Shown here in pieces: positions 7,835 through 17,451 of a stretch of DNA of 59,004 nt. Under the pieces are notes generated by a model. It was given only the letters and a program-made list of their open reading frames with translations, was not told where the DNA came from and searched no databases. The position numbers and the translations under genes are program-made. Position 1 is the first letter of the stretch. Each line of letters starts with the position of its first letter. Source of the stretch: a virus; IMG/VR virus record IMGVR_UViG_3300027909_000023, positions 1 through 59,004 of that record; one strand, 5' to 3'.

Positions 7835-9676
7835 ATGGCCATCGCGCGCGTCAACGTCGGCATCGTCCGCGCATGGGGCACCACCCCGACCGCGACGCAG
7901 ACGACGGCAGCGACGAGCCTGACCGCCGGGAACACGCTCATCGTCGCCATCGGGGCGCAAGACGTCGCGGCGGGCAGTGCCACGGTGACCGGTGTCACCG
8001 ACACCGCCGGGAACACCTACACCAAAGTCGATCACGCCTACCAATCGACCGACTTCCGGGTCGAGTTGTGGTACGCCAAGAACGTCACGGGCCACGCCAC
8101 CAACCAGGTCACCGTCACCTTTACCGGCAATGTGACCTATCGCGGCGTGGTCGCGACGCAGTACAGCGGCCTCGATGCGACCGCGCCGCTCGACACTAGC
8201 GCGAAGGCCAACCAAGCTCCGGCCAGCGGCATCACCAGCAGCACGCTGACCACCACCACCGCCGACGAGGTCCACATCCTCGTCGCGCGGTTCGGGGTCA
8301 CCCCGACCTACCCGGCGGGGTTCAGTGATCTCGGCGGCGATCTCCCCTACCTGCAGGTGCAGGAGAAGATCGTCTCGGCCACGATGAGTGGCACCTACTC
8401 GACCTCTGGCGGGTCGTTCCAGACGGTCATCCTGGTGGGCGCCTTCAAGGCCGCCGCCGCCCTCGCGCGTGTCCAGGCGACTCCCAAAGGCACGAGTGCG
8501 ACGTCACTCACGAACAGTGTTACCTTCGCGACCCCGCCCACCATCGGCAACGGCATCGTCGTCCCCGTCAACATCTGGAACGTCACCGTCTCCACGGTCA
8601 CCGACAACTACGGCAACACCTACACCAGGGCCGCGCAGAAGCTCGGGACGCCGACGAGTGAGATCTGGTACTGCTCCGCGATCACCGCCACCGGCGCCTC
8701 GTTCACGATCACGGTCACGCTGAGTACCACGAACTGGTCCGTCGCGATCGCGATCGAAGTCAGCGGCGTCGGGACGGGCCTCAGCGTCGATCAGTTCAGC
8801 ACCGCAGGCACGACGGGCGCAATCGCCGGGTCAACGGTCACCGTGGGTCCGACGGCGGCGCTGACGGCCAATAACGTCTTCGTCGCGGCGCTCCTCGGTC
8901 TCGCAAGTCTGCAATCAGCGATCACGGTTGAGACGGTCACCCCGGCATGGACAGAAGAGTTCGAGGAACTGACCACCGCCTACGTCGGGGGTGAAGCCGA
9001 TAGCCGTGTCCTGACCACCGCCAGCGGCGCGACGACCAGCGCCACCTGGACGTTGGGCACGGGCGGGACGTGGTCGGGGGCACTCGTCGCCTTCAGAGCG
9101 GGAGTAGTCGCCAGTTCGACCGCCGCCCGCGTCTCCCAGCAGGTCGCTGAAACCCTCAGCCAGCCGACCGCGCCCGCCGCCCGCGTCTCCCAGCAGGTCG
9201 CCGAACTCCTCGGCACCTCCGCCGCCGCCTTCGCTGAGGGGCGCGTCACGCAACTGGTCGCCGAGCTGCTCGGCGCCTCCGCGCCGCCACCCCCCGAGAC
9301 GCGCGTCTCGCAAGCGCTCGCCGAACTCCTCCGCCGCTCCGACCCGATCCCGCTGCGAGCCACCACCCTCTCGCTCGACGTCTTCCTGCAGATCCCGGCG
9401 GGCGCCGCTGCCACGCAACTCGCGCTCGAAGTCTTCGCCCAGCGCGCTGCCGCCCTGCGCGCCAGCCAGCTCGCACTGGAAACCTGGCGCCGGATCAACG
9501 CCGCGACCCGCCTCACGCACGCCGCCGTCGAACTCTGGCGGCACGACCCGGCGCCCATCCGCGCCACGCAACTCGTCGTCGAACTCTGGGTGATCCTGCC
9601 GCCCTGCATCCCGGCCGACTTCCCGATCGACGTCGTGCCGCCCGGGGGGTCTTGCTCCGCCGGCCTCCTCCCCTGA
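7835..9676 (+). CDS. Tail/fibre-like protein with two beta-sandwich domains and C-terminal repeats
   Basis: 613 residues. Two homologous beta-sandwich units share the strand motifs VTDTAGNTYTKV (about residue 50) and VTDNYGNTYTRA (about residue 255), each preceded by a Thr/Ala-rich strand pair and followed by WYAKN / WYCSA. From about residue 430 the protein changes into imperfect repeats: four copies of R-V-S/T-Q-x2-A-E-x-L about 20 residues apart, then four or more copies of R/A-A-T/S-Q-L-x-L/V-E-x-W/F. Such short repeats are typical of extended fibre or scaffold tails. No enzymatic motif. Likely a virion surface protein. Confidence 0.65.
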   Translation: MAIARVNVGIVRAWGTTPTATQTTAATSLTAGNTLIVAIGAQDVAAGSATVTGVTDTAGNTYTKVDHAYQSTDFRVELWYAKNVTGHATNQVTVTFTGNVTYRGVVATQYSGLDATAPLDTSAKANQAPASGITSSTLTTTTADEVHILVARFGVTPTYPAGFSDLGGDLPYLQVQEKIVSATMSGTYSTSGGSFQTVILVGAFKAAAALARVQATPKGTSATSLTNSVTFATPPTIGNGIVVPVNIWNVTVSTVTDNYGNTYTRAAQKLGTPTSEIWYCSAITATGASFTITVTLSTTNWSVAIAIEVSGVGTGLSVDQFSTAGTTGAIAGSTVTVGPTAALTANNVFVAALLGLASLQSAITVETVTPAWTEEFEELTTAYVGGEADSRVLTTASGATTSATWTLGTGGTWSGALVAFRAGVVASSTAARVSQQVAETLSQPTAPAARVSQQVAELLGTSAAAFAEGRVTQLVAELLGASAPPPPETRVSQALAELLRRSDPIPLRATTLSLDVFLQIPAGAAATQLALEVFAQRAAALRASQLALETWRRINAATRLTHAAVELWRHDPAPIRATQLVVELWVILPPCIPADFPIDVVPPGGSCSAGLLP

Positions 9677-9691
9677 TGCTGGTGTCACGGC

Positions 9692-10426
9692 ATGGCCTAC
9701 AGCCAGACCACCCTCGCCGACCTCCAAACCCTGATGGCGCAGCGCTGGGACTCGGTCGTTTTCTGGACGGCTGAAGAAGCGCGCCTCGCCCTCAACGAGT
9801 CCCTCCGCGAGTGGAACCTCCTGACCGGCCGCTGGCGCACGCGCGAAACCATCGCCGTCACCGCCAACGATCCCGAGGTCGCGCTCCCGGGTGTGATGAC
9901 CTACGCGATGCGCGTCACCACCACCGCTGGCATCCCGCTCATCCCGTCCTCGCTCCTCGAACTTGACCTCGGCAACCCGCCGTGGCGGCTCGACACCGCG
10001 ACCATCCCGACCCTCTGGGCGCCGGTCTCGCTGACCCGCATCGCCATCTGGCCGACCTACGCCACCGCCGGCCACTCGCTCCTCGTCGATGGCGTCCTCA
10101 GCACCCCCGTCCTCATCGCTCCCACTGACACGGTCGATCTCGGGGAGGAGATCGTCGACATCATCGCGGACATGGCGCTGCACGTTGCCGCCTTCAAGGA
10201 AGCCGGCAGCCGCTGGCGCGCCACCCGCGTCTACTTCGAGACCTTCCTCCAGGCCGCCGCCGACGAGAACGCGCTGCTCAAGACCAACCAGGCCTACCGT
10301 CGCTTCGCCGGCCTCGACCGCCGTCGTGATCTCCAACCGTCGACCGGCACGCCGAACCAGACCCAGGGCGTGGCGACCGAGTTCTCCCGGCACGACCGCG
10401 CGACCGCGCAGTCGGAGGTGGAGTAG
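9692..10426 (+). CDS. Head-tail adaptor-like protein
   Basis: 244 residues. The N-terminal helix pattern (TLADLQTLMAQRWD, FWTAEEARLALNESLREWN) closely matches the E-x-A-x2-A-x-N-x-A-x-R-x-W signature of phage adaptor/connector proteins that dock on the portal ring. A beta domain and a long C-terminal helix (IVDIIADMALHVAAFKEAG) complete the expected order. It is paralogous in layout to the following gene; the pair probably builds the upper connector. The C-terminus is polar and likely extended. Confidence 0.7.
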   Translation: MAYSQTTLADLQTLMAQRWDSVVFWTAEEARLALNESLREWNLLTGRWRTRETIAVTANDPEVALPGVMTYAMRVTTTAGIPLIPSSLLELDLGNPPWRLDTATIPTLWAPVSLTRIAIWPTYATAGHSLLVDGVLSTPVLIAPTDTVDLGEEIVDIIADMALHVAAFKEAGSRWRATRVYFETFLQAAADENALLKTNQAYRRFAGLDRRRDLQPSTGTPNQTQGVATEFSRHDRATAQSEVE

Positions 10427-10432
10427 CTCGCC

Positions 10433-11071
10433 ATGCTCGATCGCGACCTCCTCTCCGAACTCCAGCTGGTGCTGATCGAACCCGACGACGGCGGCGACAC
10501 CTGGCCGTCGCTGATCTGGGAGCGTGACGAAGTCCTCGACGCGGTCAACGCGGGTGTGCGTGCGCTGGCGCGCGACACTCATCTCAGCGTCACCAGCGTC
10601 GAGCTGCCCGTCCTCTCCGGCGCTCTCTCGATCGATCTGCCGACCGACTGGCTCGCCAGCGCGCACCTGGTCTGGCGCGACACCCTGACCAGCGTTCGCA
10701 CGCCGCTCGGCCCGGTCGACAGCTTCGAGGGCGACCTCGCCCTCCCCGGCTGGGAGACCGCCCCCGGCCTGCCGCTCGGCTACGCCGACCTCGACTCGGC
10801 GACGCTCACGCTCCGCCTCATCCCGACGCCCGCGGCCGACGGCACGCTCGAACTGCTCTACATCAGCGTGCCGCCGCTCATCACCGCCGTCGCTCCCGGC
10901 GCCGATCTCCCGCTGGCCGACGAGTTCGCCTCGGCGCTCAAGTACGCCGCGCTCGGTTCTTTGCTCCGCAAAGTCGGGCGCCTCCTCGACCCGGAGCGCG
11001 CCAACTACTGCGACCGCCGCTACGAGCTGTCACACACGGCGGCGGCGATCATCCTCGGCGGCTGGAGCTAA
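10433..11071 (+). CDS. Head-tail adaptor-like protein
   Basis: 212 residues, start ATG at 10433 with GGAGGTGGAG just upstream. The N-terminus (SLIWERDEVLDAVNAGVRALARDT) carries the same W-x-R-D-E-V-x2-A-x-N-x-G/S signature as the preceding protein, followed by a beta domain and a C-terminal helical bundle (FASALKYAALGSLLRKVGRLLD). This is the usual layout of connector proteins placed between adaptor and tail tube genes in short-tailed phages. It is followed after 3 bases by the giant tail gene. Confidence 0.7.
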   Translation: MLDRDLLSELQLVLIEPDDGGDTWPSLIWERDEVLDAVNAGVRALARDTHLSVTSVELPVLSGALSIDLPTDWLASAHLVWRDTLTSVRTPLGPVDSFEGDLALPGWETAPGLPLGYADLDSATLTLRLIPTPAADGTLELLYISVPPLITAVAPGADLPLADEFASALKYAALGSLLRKVGRLLDPERANYCDRRYELSHTAAAIILGGWS

Positions 11072-11074
11072 CCC

Positions 11075-14000
11075 ATGGCTGAACAGATCTCCCGCCGCTC
11101 GAACAACGTCACCAGCGCCGCCTTCGAGGCGCCGTTCGAGACCCAGATCGTCCGCTACGGCAGTAACGGCCTCAACCTCAAGGACTCGCTCGATGCGATG
11201 GAGGGCTGGTCGCGCCTGACCAACATCTGGCACGAGAACGAGGGCGAGGCGACCGCGCGCCCGGGCCAGACCGTCCTCGCCACCCACCCGGCCGCCTCCA
11301 CCTGCCACTCGATCCGCAAGCTGCGCGACCCCCAGGCCGGCACCTTCACCCGCCTCTGGGGCGTCGGCACGACCCTACACCGCGGCAGTTCCGGCGCGAC
11401 CACGTCGATCGACAGCGGCTACTCGGGCGACCCGCTCACCCTGGCGCCGCACCGCCCGCCCCTCTCCGGCGACCCGTGGATGTTTGTCGGCGACCGCACC
11501 AAGATGTCGAAGGTGCGCGCCGACGGCCTGGTCCTCCCGATCGGCCTGCCGGTCCCATCCACCGCCCCGGTCGTCGCGCTCGGCACCGAGTACTCGAAAG
11601 CGATCGCGATGTGCGACGCCTCCGACTCCTCCGAGCCGGCCAACTGGGTCGGCACCGCCGGCACGGACGAGAACGACCACGCGTCCGACCCGCCCGAAGC
11701 GATGGTCGCGACCGCCGGCCCGATCTCCGGCTTCGGCGTCTACGGGGTGACCGCTCCCGGCCTGCTCGTCGACTCGCCCTACGACTCCTGGTGGGGCGTG
11801 CCGCTGACCCGCGACCTCACCAGCCTGAACGAGGTCGGCGGCGCCGGCACCACTCCCGCCTCTGAAGACGACATCGTTCACGCCTGGATGATGACCTCGC
11901 ACCCGCACCTGCTCGAAGAGATCCGCCTCTACATCGTCGTCTCGGACCCCTTCGACGCGGCCATCCTCCCGGGCACCGACACCACCGGCACCAACGCCAA
12001 CAGCGACGCCTACGTCAAGGCGTTCCGCGAGAACGACTACGTCCAGTTCGTCCAGGCGACTGAATCGCAGATCACCGCCGCCGAGCGCGCTCGCATCTAC
12101 GCGTTGCGCGACAAAGACAGCGCGGAGCGCGGCTTCGACGACCGCCGTGACAGCTGGGAGGACCGCCGCGCGCAGTCCGACCCCGAGCGGGCGCGCAGCT
12201 TCCAGCTCGGGCTGGGCGGCCATCAGTGGTTCGGCTATGGCCAGCTCGGCTCACCGCTGCGCCGCATGGATTTCCAGCGCATCGGCTCGACGCCCGGGCG
12301 CGACTGGTCGACCGTCACCGGCGTCATCCTCTACGTCCGCACGCGCATCACCGACACCGAGCGCGCCATCGGCGTCGGCCTCGACGACTTCTACATCACC
12401 GGCGGCTTCGGTCCCGACACCTGTGAACCCGGCCTGCAGCAATACGACTATCGCGTCACCAACTACGACCCGCGCACCGGCGCCGAATCGAACGGCTCGG
12501 TCGAACAAGCCGCGGCCGACTTCATCGACCCGCTGCGCCGCCAGGTCACGATCGATCCGCCCGCCTACGGCGACGCGGCCATCCGCCAGCGGGTCTACCG
12601 CCGCGGCGGCTCGCTCTTCGACGACTGGTACTACCTCGGCGAGAACAGCGCTGACGGCGGCGTCTACACCGACCAGCTCGCCGACATCGAGATCGTCGCC
12701 GCCGGCATCCTTCCTACCGACAACTTTCAACCGGTGCCGACCGTCAACGACGCCGGCACAACCGTCCTGGCGCAACCGCTGCCCGCACTCTGGGGACCGC
12801 TCGAAGGGATGCTCTTCGGCTGCGGCGACCCCTACCGCCCGGGCCACTGCTACTTCTCGGTCCCGGGCCAGCCCGATCACTGGTCGTCGTCCGGCAACGT
12901 CGAAGTCTCGGCTCCCGGCGAGGAGCTGATGAACGGCGGCATCGCCGGTCACCAGGCCTTCGTCTTCAGCCGTCAACGCCTCTACCTGCTCTACCCGAAT
13001 CTCTCCGGCCAGCTCGGGGGCGTCACCGCCGCGCCCTCGCTCTGCACGCGCGGCCTGCTCGGGCGCTGGGCCTTCACCGTCGGCCCGGGCGGGCTGGTCT
13101 TCTTCGTCGCCGAGGACGGCGTCTTCGTCACCCAGGGCGGTCCCGAGGACTGGATCTCCCAGGACATCAACCCGCTCTTCTACGGCACCACCGTCAACGG
13201 CTACGCCCCGATCGACAAGACCGCCGTGACCGCGCTGCGCCTCACCTGCTGGGAGAACTGCCTCTACTTCCAGTACCAGGACACCGGCGGCGCACGCCAG
13301 GTCATGGTCTATTCGATCCTGCAGAAGTTCTGGCGGCATTACTCCTTCGGCAAGTCGCCCGCCGTCGTCCAGGGCGAGGACGAAGACATCCTCCTCATCG
13401 GCGGCAACGCCACCGGCGCCAGCTACAGCCACTCAGGCACCAGTGACGACGGCACGGCGATCGCCTGCACCATCCGCACCGGCTCGGCCTCCGGCGGCCG
13501 GCGCGAGGAGAAACTCTTCGGCGACATCTTCCTCGACGCCGACATCCAGACCGCCGATCTGGAGCTGCAGGTCTTCCTCAACGAGGAGACGCACGCCAAC
13601 ACCACCGAGACGCTCTTCAGCACCGCCACCAACCGGCAGCGCTTCCTGGTCAACGCCTTCGGCGACAACCCACAGAAGGCGCACTCGATCGCCACCGAGC
13701 TGCGCTGGGCCGGCCCCGGGACCACGCTCTATCAGATCGGCTACGCAATCACGCTGCAGCCCGACATCACCTCGACCCGCGTCACCAACTGGGACGATCT
13801 CAACTCGCCTGACGAGACCTGGCTGACCGGCGTGACGCTCGACGTCGACACCGGCGGCGTCGCCAAGCAGTTCCACGTCGAGCGCGACTTCAACGGCGAG
13901 CGCACGATCGTCGCCAGCTTCTTCGTGACTTCCACCAACCGCCACAAGTTCAAGTTCTCCTGGGCGGCGGTGCCCGCCAACATGGTCCGCCTCCGCCCCG

Positions 14001-15076
14001 ACGACACCGGCTGCGCGACCTGGATCCTCTACCGCGCCGACTGGATCTACGTCCAGGAGCCGCCGCGCATCGCCGACTGGGACATCCACTTCGAGAACAG
14101 TTGGGACCAGTACTACACCGGCCTCGATCTCTACTGCGATACGGTCGGCCAGGAGAAGATCGTCGAGGTCTACGTCGACGAGGTGCGCCTCGTCAACCCG
14201 GCGACGACCGAGCCGTTCTGGCGGGTGGTCGCCAACGGGCGGCGTGTCGTCCACCTCACTCTCCCGTGGGGGCGCGGCCACGTCTTCCGCTTCGTCGCCA
14301 TCGACGAGTACCCGGGCCTGCTCTACACACACCGCTGGCACCTGCAGGACGAACCGTCCGAGCAGACCAACTGGAACCAGAACTTCTCGATCCTCGGCAC
14401 CCGCGCCGACAAGTGGCTGAAGGCGATCATCTTCGAGTGCGACACCTACGGCGTCGACAAGTCGGTCCAGGTCGAAGTCGACGGCACCGTGGTCGAGACC
14501 CTGACCGTCAACGCCGATGGCCGGCGCGTCGTCCAGATCGCGCTCGCCGCACAAGCGCTCGGCCGCGTCTGGCGGATGTTCCCGGTCGACGCCAACCCGG
14601 GCCGGCTCTACACGGCCGAACCGATCTTCGACGAGGAGCCGTTCTGCTTCGATCGCTGGGAAACGCAGGAGACCAATCACACCCTCCCCGGCTGGTTCTA
14701 CCCGCTCTACGCGCACATCACGCTCAAGTCGACCGCCGACGTCACCCTGACCACCACCATGCAGCACAACCAGGTCGGCGGCACGACCACCCGCACCTAC
14801 ACCATCCCTTCAACTGCCGGTCAGAAGCAGCGCCGCTTCCTCAACGGCTTCCACGCGGGCAAGGGTGTCCTGATCAAGTACGTCCTCACCTCCGCGGAAC
14901 CGTTCTGGCTGTATCGGGACGAGACGACGGTTGTCATCCAGCCGTGGGGATCCTACGACGCGGTGACCGTGCAGCCGTTCGGCAACGACGATCAGGACCC
15001 GGCGCGCCCGATGACGCACGCGATCCTCGCGGCGCAGTCCTCGGGAGGTGCCGTGGCGCCAGGACAGGCAGGGTGA
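11075..15076 (+). CDS. Large tail protein (tail tubular protein B-like)
   Basis: 1333 residues. The N-terminus (YGSNGLNLKDSLDAMEGW then NIWHENEGEATARPGQTVLA) resembles the opening of gp12/tail-tubular-B type nozzle proteins and relatives, which begin with an N-G-L-N-x-K/R-D-x-L-D-A-M stretch leading into a propeller-like region. WD-like strands follow (for instance AFTVGPGGLVFFVAEDGVFV near residue 665). The last 450 residues hold several repeats with a W-x3-F/L-x2-D-T-x-G-x2-K-x-V-x-V-x-V-D pattern (around residues 910, 1025 and 1120), probably beta-sandwich modules. Likely forms the distal tail or nozzle. Length is greater than the usual 700-800 residues because of these extra modules. Confidence 0.65.
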   Translation: MAEQISRRSNNVTSAAFEAPFETQIVRYGSNGLNLKDSLDAMEGWSRLTNIWHENEGEATARPGQTVLATHPAASTCHSIRKLRDPQAGTFTRLWGVGTTLHRGSSGATTSIDSGYSGDPLTLAPHRPPLSGDPWMFVGDRTKMSKVRADGLVLPIGLPVPSTAPVVALGTEYSKAIAMCDASDSSEPANWVGTAGTDENDHASDPPEAMVATAGPISGFGVYGVTAPGLLVDSPYDSWWGVPLTRDLTSLNEVGGAGTTPASEDDIVHAWMMTSHPHLLEEIRLYIVVSDPFDAAILPGTDTTGTNANSDAYVKAFRENDYVQFVQATESQITAAERARIYALRDKDSAERGFDDRRDSWEDRRAQSDPERARSFQLGLGGHQWFGYGQLGSPLRRMDFQRIGSTPGRDWSTVTGVILYVRTRITDTERAIGVGLDDFYITGGFGPDTCEPGLQQYDYRVTNYDPRTGAESNGSVEQAAADFIDPLRRQVTIDPPAYGDAAIRQRVYRRGGSLFDDWYYLGENSADGGVYTDQLADIEIVAAGILPTDNFQPVPTVNDAGTTVLAQPLPALWGPLEGMLFGCGDPYRPGHCYFSVPGQPDHWSSSGNVEVSAPGEELMNGGIAGHQAFVFSRQRLYLLYPNLSGQLGGVTAAPSLCTRGLLGRWAFTVGPGGLVFFVAEDGVFVTQGGPEDWISQDINPLFYGTTVNGYAPIDKTAVTALRLTCWENCLYFQYQDTGGARQVMVYSILQKFWRHYSFGKSPAVVQGEDEDILLIGGNATGASYSHSGTSDDGTAIACTIRTGSASGGRREEKLFGDIFLDADIQTADLELQVFLNEETHANTTETLFSTATNRQRFLVNAFGDNPQKAHSIATELRWAGPGTTLYQIGYAITLQPDITSTRVTNWDDLNSPDETWLTGVTLDVDTGGVAKQFHVERDFNGERTIVASFFVTSTNRHKFKFSWAAVPANMVRLRPDDTGCATWILYRADWIYVQEPPRIADWDIHFENSWDQYYTGLDLYCDTVGQEKIVEVYVDEVRLVNPATTEPFWRVVANGRRVVHLTLPWGRGHVFRFVAIDEYPGLLYTHRWHLQDEPSEQTNWNQNFSILGTRADKWLKAIIFECDTYGVDKSVQVEVDGTVVETLTVNADGRRVVQIALAAQALGRVWRMFPVDANPGRLYTAEPIFDEEPFCFDRWETQETNHTLPGWFYPLYAHITLKSTADVTLTTTMQHNQVGGTTTRTYTIPSTAGQKQRRFLNGFHAGKGVLIKYVLTSAEPFWLYRDETTVVIQPWGSYDAVTVQPFGNDDQDPARPMTHAILAAQSSGGAVAPGQAG

Positions 15077-15079
15077 GTG

Positions 15080-15265
15080 ATGAAGATCGCAGCCCGTATC
15101 GTCCGTCTGGAGCGGGAAGCCGACCGGCTGCTCGGGCGCATCCGCCGCGCGCAGTTGCTCTACAACTCTGAACGCCTGCTGCTGGCCGGTGACGCCGTCC
15201 AGCTCGCGCGCCGCGATCTGCGCCTGGCGAAGACCTACGCCAGCGTTCGTCCTCGTGAGGACTGA
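15080..15265 (+). CDS. Small helical hypothetical protein
   Basis: 61 residues, very basic and entirely helical in appearance (RIVRLEREADRLLGRIRRAQLL), with a heptad-like Leu pattern. ATG 15080 is preferred over GTG 15077, which is adjacent to the previous stop; GGGTGAG lies just upstream. It ends in an ATG overlap region with the next gene. No family recognised; a small coiled-coil linker between tail proteins is possible. Confidence 0.6.
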   Translation: MKIAARIVRLEREADRLLGRIRRAQLLYNSERLLLAGDAVQLARRDLRLAKTYASVRPRED

Positions 15266-15960
15266 TGGCGGTCGAGCGGACGACCCCGCCTGCGCTCAAG
15301 CGGCAGTATCCGCACGTCAGCGAGGTCAAGGACTGGACCGCGCAGCAATCGCTCCGCCTGCTCTGGGACCGCATCTTCGATCTCGAAGCGCGCCTGCAGG
15401 CGGCCGAATCAACCGTCGAGGACCTCACCGACGCCGCCAACACGACCGAGGCGCAGCTCACCCGCGTCGACCACAAGGCCGATGAAGCGCTCGCCATCGC
15501 GCAGCGCACAGCGACCGAGACCGAAGACGCGCTGGCCGGGTCGGTCCTCCCGGGCGGCGGCGACGGCGGCGAAGGCGCGGCGGGCTGCGCCGATGCCGGA
15601 GTCGACGGGCACGCGGCGGCACCCGGCCTGACCGCGCGCGAAGCCGGCGTCATCATCTGTGGCACTGGCAACGAGTTCCCGGGTCTGCTCGACGCCGCGG
15701 TCGACGACGCCACCCGCCTCGCCGAGTGCGAGGAGCTGCTCCTGCGCTGCATCTGGCACCTGCAGCAAGCGGGCTTCACCGCCGGCCGGCAGCGCAACCC
15801 GTCGGGCCTGCTCTCCAACGACAAGCTCACCGTGATTGTCGACGGCATTACGCGCTGCTACGACATCTTCGGCATCAACCCGTTCGCCGACCCGATCACG
15901 ATGCACATGATCGAGATCGGCGGGCCGAACATGGTGGCGGACGCGGGCACGGCGGACTAG
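15265..15960 (+). CDS. Coiled-coil structural-type protein
   Basis: 231 residues. Residues about 25-90 form a strongly predicted coiled coil (WDRIFDLEARLQAAESTVED and onwards), then a Gly-rich hinge and a C-terminal globular part ending in acidic residues. In the C-terminal region, LLRCIWHLQQAGFTAGRQRN precedes SNDKLTVIVDG. Similar coiled-coil proteins occur between tail tube and internal virion genes of short-tailed phages, but I cannot name the family. Confidence 0.65.
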   Translation: MAVERTTPPALKRQYPHVSEVKDWTAQQSLRLLWDRIFDLEARLQAAESTVEDLTDAANTTEAQLTRVDHKADEALAIAQRTATETEDALAGSVLPGGGDGGEGAAGCADAGVDGHAAAPGLTAREAGVIICGTGNEFPGLLDAAVDDATRLAECEELLLRCIWHLQQAGFTAGRQRNPSGLLSNDKLTVIVDGITRCYDIFGINPFADPITMHMIEIGGPNMVADAGTAD

Positions 15961-16005
15961 GGGGGTCTTGCCGAGCGGTCGGTTGTCTCGGAGGATGAAC
16001 AGCGC

Positions 16006-17439
16006 ATGGGCTTCCTGGGCATCTCGGGGAAGAACTGGAAGAACGTCGGCAAGTGGGCGCTGCGCGCGGCGCCGATCGTTGCGGCCCCGTTCACCGGCGG
16101 GGCCAGCCTCCTCGCGATCGGCGCGGGCGCCGGAGCCGCCTCGGGCGCGCTGGGCGGCGGTGGCTGGAAGGGTGCAGCCCTGGGCGGCGCCCTCGGCGCC
16201 ATCCCGGGTGGCGGGGCCGGCGGCGCTGCAGCCGGGGGCGCGGCGAAAGCCGGCCTCAAGCAGGGGCTGGTGCAGGGGGCCAAGAAGCTCGGCACCCAGG
16301 CCGCTATCGACGTCGGCAGCAAGGCCGGCGGCAAGTATCTCGGCGGCCCGACCGGTCAGGCGATCGCGGGCGGTCTGGGCAGCGCACTCTCCGGCGGCGG
16401 CTTCAAGACCTCGCTGCAGTCGGCCGGGAAGAACGTCGTCCAGAACGCGCCGCAGACCGCGCTCAATACCGGGCTGAATCTCGCCTCGCGCGGCGGCGGC
16501 GGCGGGAACGGGAACGTCTACCAGAACTCGCTAGGCACAGGCGGAGGCGGAGGCAACAAGATGGTGAGTCCCTACAGCAGTCTGCTGCCGCAGAACTCCG
16601 GTGGCGGTGGCGACGACGAGCCGAGCGGCTGGGGCAAGTGGGGTCCACTCGCCGGCCAGGTCGGCGGCGCTGTCGTCGGCGGCATCATGTCGAACAAGGC
16701 GCAGAAGTCCGCGGAGAAGCGCTCACCCGAAGAACAGCTCGCGCTTTCCGGTGCTCAAGGCGCCGCCGGCACGCTCGGGCAGGGCGGGCGCTCGCTCTTC
16801 AAGGAGTCGCGGCCCTACATCAGCCAGCCCGCCAGCTACTACCAGACGCTGCTGCACGGCAACCGCGCCGCGATGACCCAGGCGGTCGCGCCCGCGATGG
16901 CGCAGGTCACCGGTGCCTACCGCGGCGCGCAGCGCAATCTCAATCAGCAGGGCGTGCGCGGCGCCGCGCGTGATGTCGCCAGTGGTGACCTCGCCCGCGA
17001 CCAGGCGAGCAAGATCGCCGCGCTCACCACCGGCGTGCAGCCGGCTGCTGCCGGGGCGCTCGCCGGTCTGGGCACCGACCTGCTGCAACAGGTCAACCCG
17101 ATGCTCAGTAACTCCGGCAACATCTACGGCAACCTGCTGACCGGCGGCCTCGCCAACCGCACGCAGGCGGCCAAGCGCGGCCAGGAAGCCGGTGCGGCGT
17201 GGGGCGGCCTGGTGCGCGACATCGGCGAAGCGATCCCCGCCGGCAAGAAGAAAGCAGGGTCGGCCAAGACGCCGCCAGCCGGGACCACACAGACGACTCG
17301 CACGCCGGGTGCGCCCGCCGCGCGCGGGGCGCCCGTTGCGCTGCCGCAGATCCCGAACCTCGGCCAGGTGCAGCCCGGGATGCTGCCGCAGAACCCGACC
17401 AACTTCCCGCCCGGTTGGAACAGCGGCGCCTGGGGCTAA
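16006..17439 (+). CDS. Gly/Ala-rich internal virion (ejection) protein
   Basis: 477 residues. After a short aromatic N-terminus (GFLGISGKNWKNVGKW), residues 20-120 form a long Gly/Ala hydrophobic stretch with GxxxG patterns typical of ejected or membrane-inserting internal core proteins. The C-terminal third contains helical repeats (AMTQAVAPAMAQVTGAYRGA) and ends in a Pro/Gly-rich tail. It heads a three-gene set with the next two large proteins, the arrangement seen for internal virion proteins of podoviruses that are injected before DNA. Role is inferred from composition and position. Confidence 0.65.
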   Translation: MGFLGISGKNWKNVGKWALRAAPIVAAPFTGGASLLAIGAGAGAASGALGGGGWKGAALGGALGAIPGGGAGGAAAGGAAKAGLKQGLVQGAKKLGTQAAIDVGSKAGGKYLGGPTGQAIAGGLGSALSGGGFKTSLQSAGKNVVQNAPQTALNTGLNLASRGGGGGNGNVYQNSLGTGGGGGNKMVSPYSSLLPQNSGGGGDDEPSGWGKWGPLAGQVGGAVVGGIMSNKAQKSAEKRSPEEQLALSGAQGAAGTLGQGGRSLFKESRPYISQPASYYQTLLHGNRAAMTQAVAPAMAQVTGAYRGAQRNLNQQGVRGAARDVASGDLARDQASKIAALTTGVQPAAAGALAGLGTDLLQQVNPMLSNSGNIYGNLLTGGLANRTQAAKRGQEAGAAWGGLVRDIGEAIPAGKKKAGSAKTPPAGTTQTTRTPGAPAARGAPVALPQIPNLGQVQPGMLPQNPTNFPPGWNSGAWG

Positions 17440-17451
17440 CGGAGACACCCG

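Noticed and set aside
8915-10666. Long open frame on the - strand opposite the tail genes (583 codons)
   Set aside because: Antisense shadow of GC-rich codons in the real + strand genes at 7835, 9692 and 10433; Arg/Gly/Glu-rich composition with no motif or ribosome binding site.
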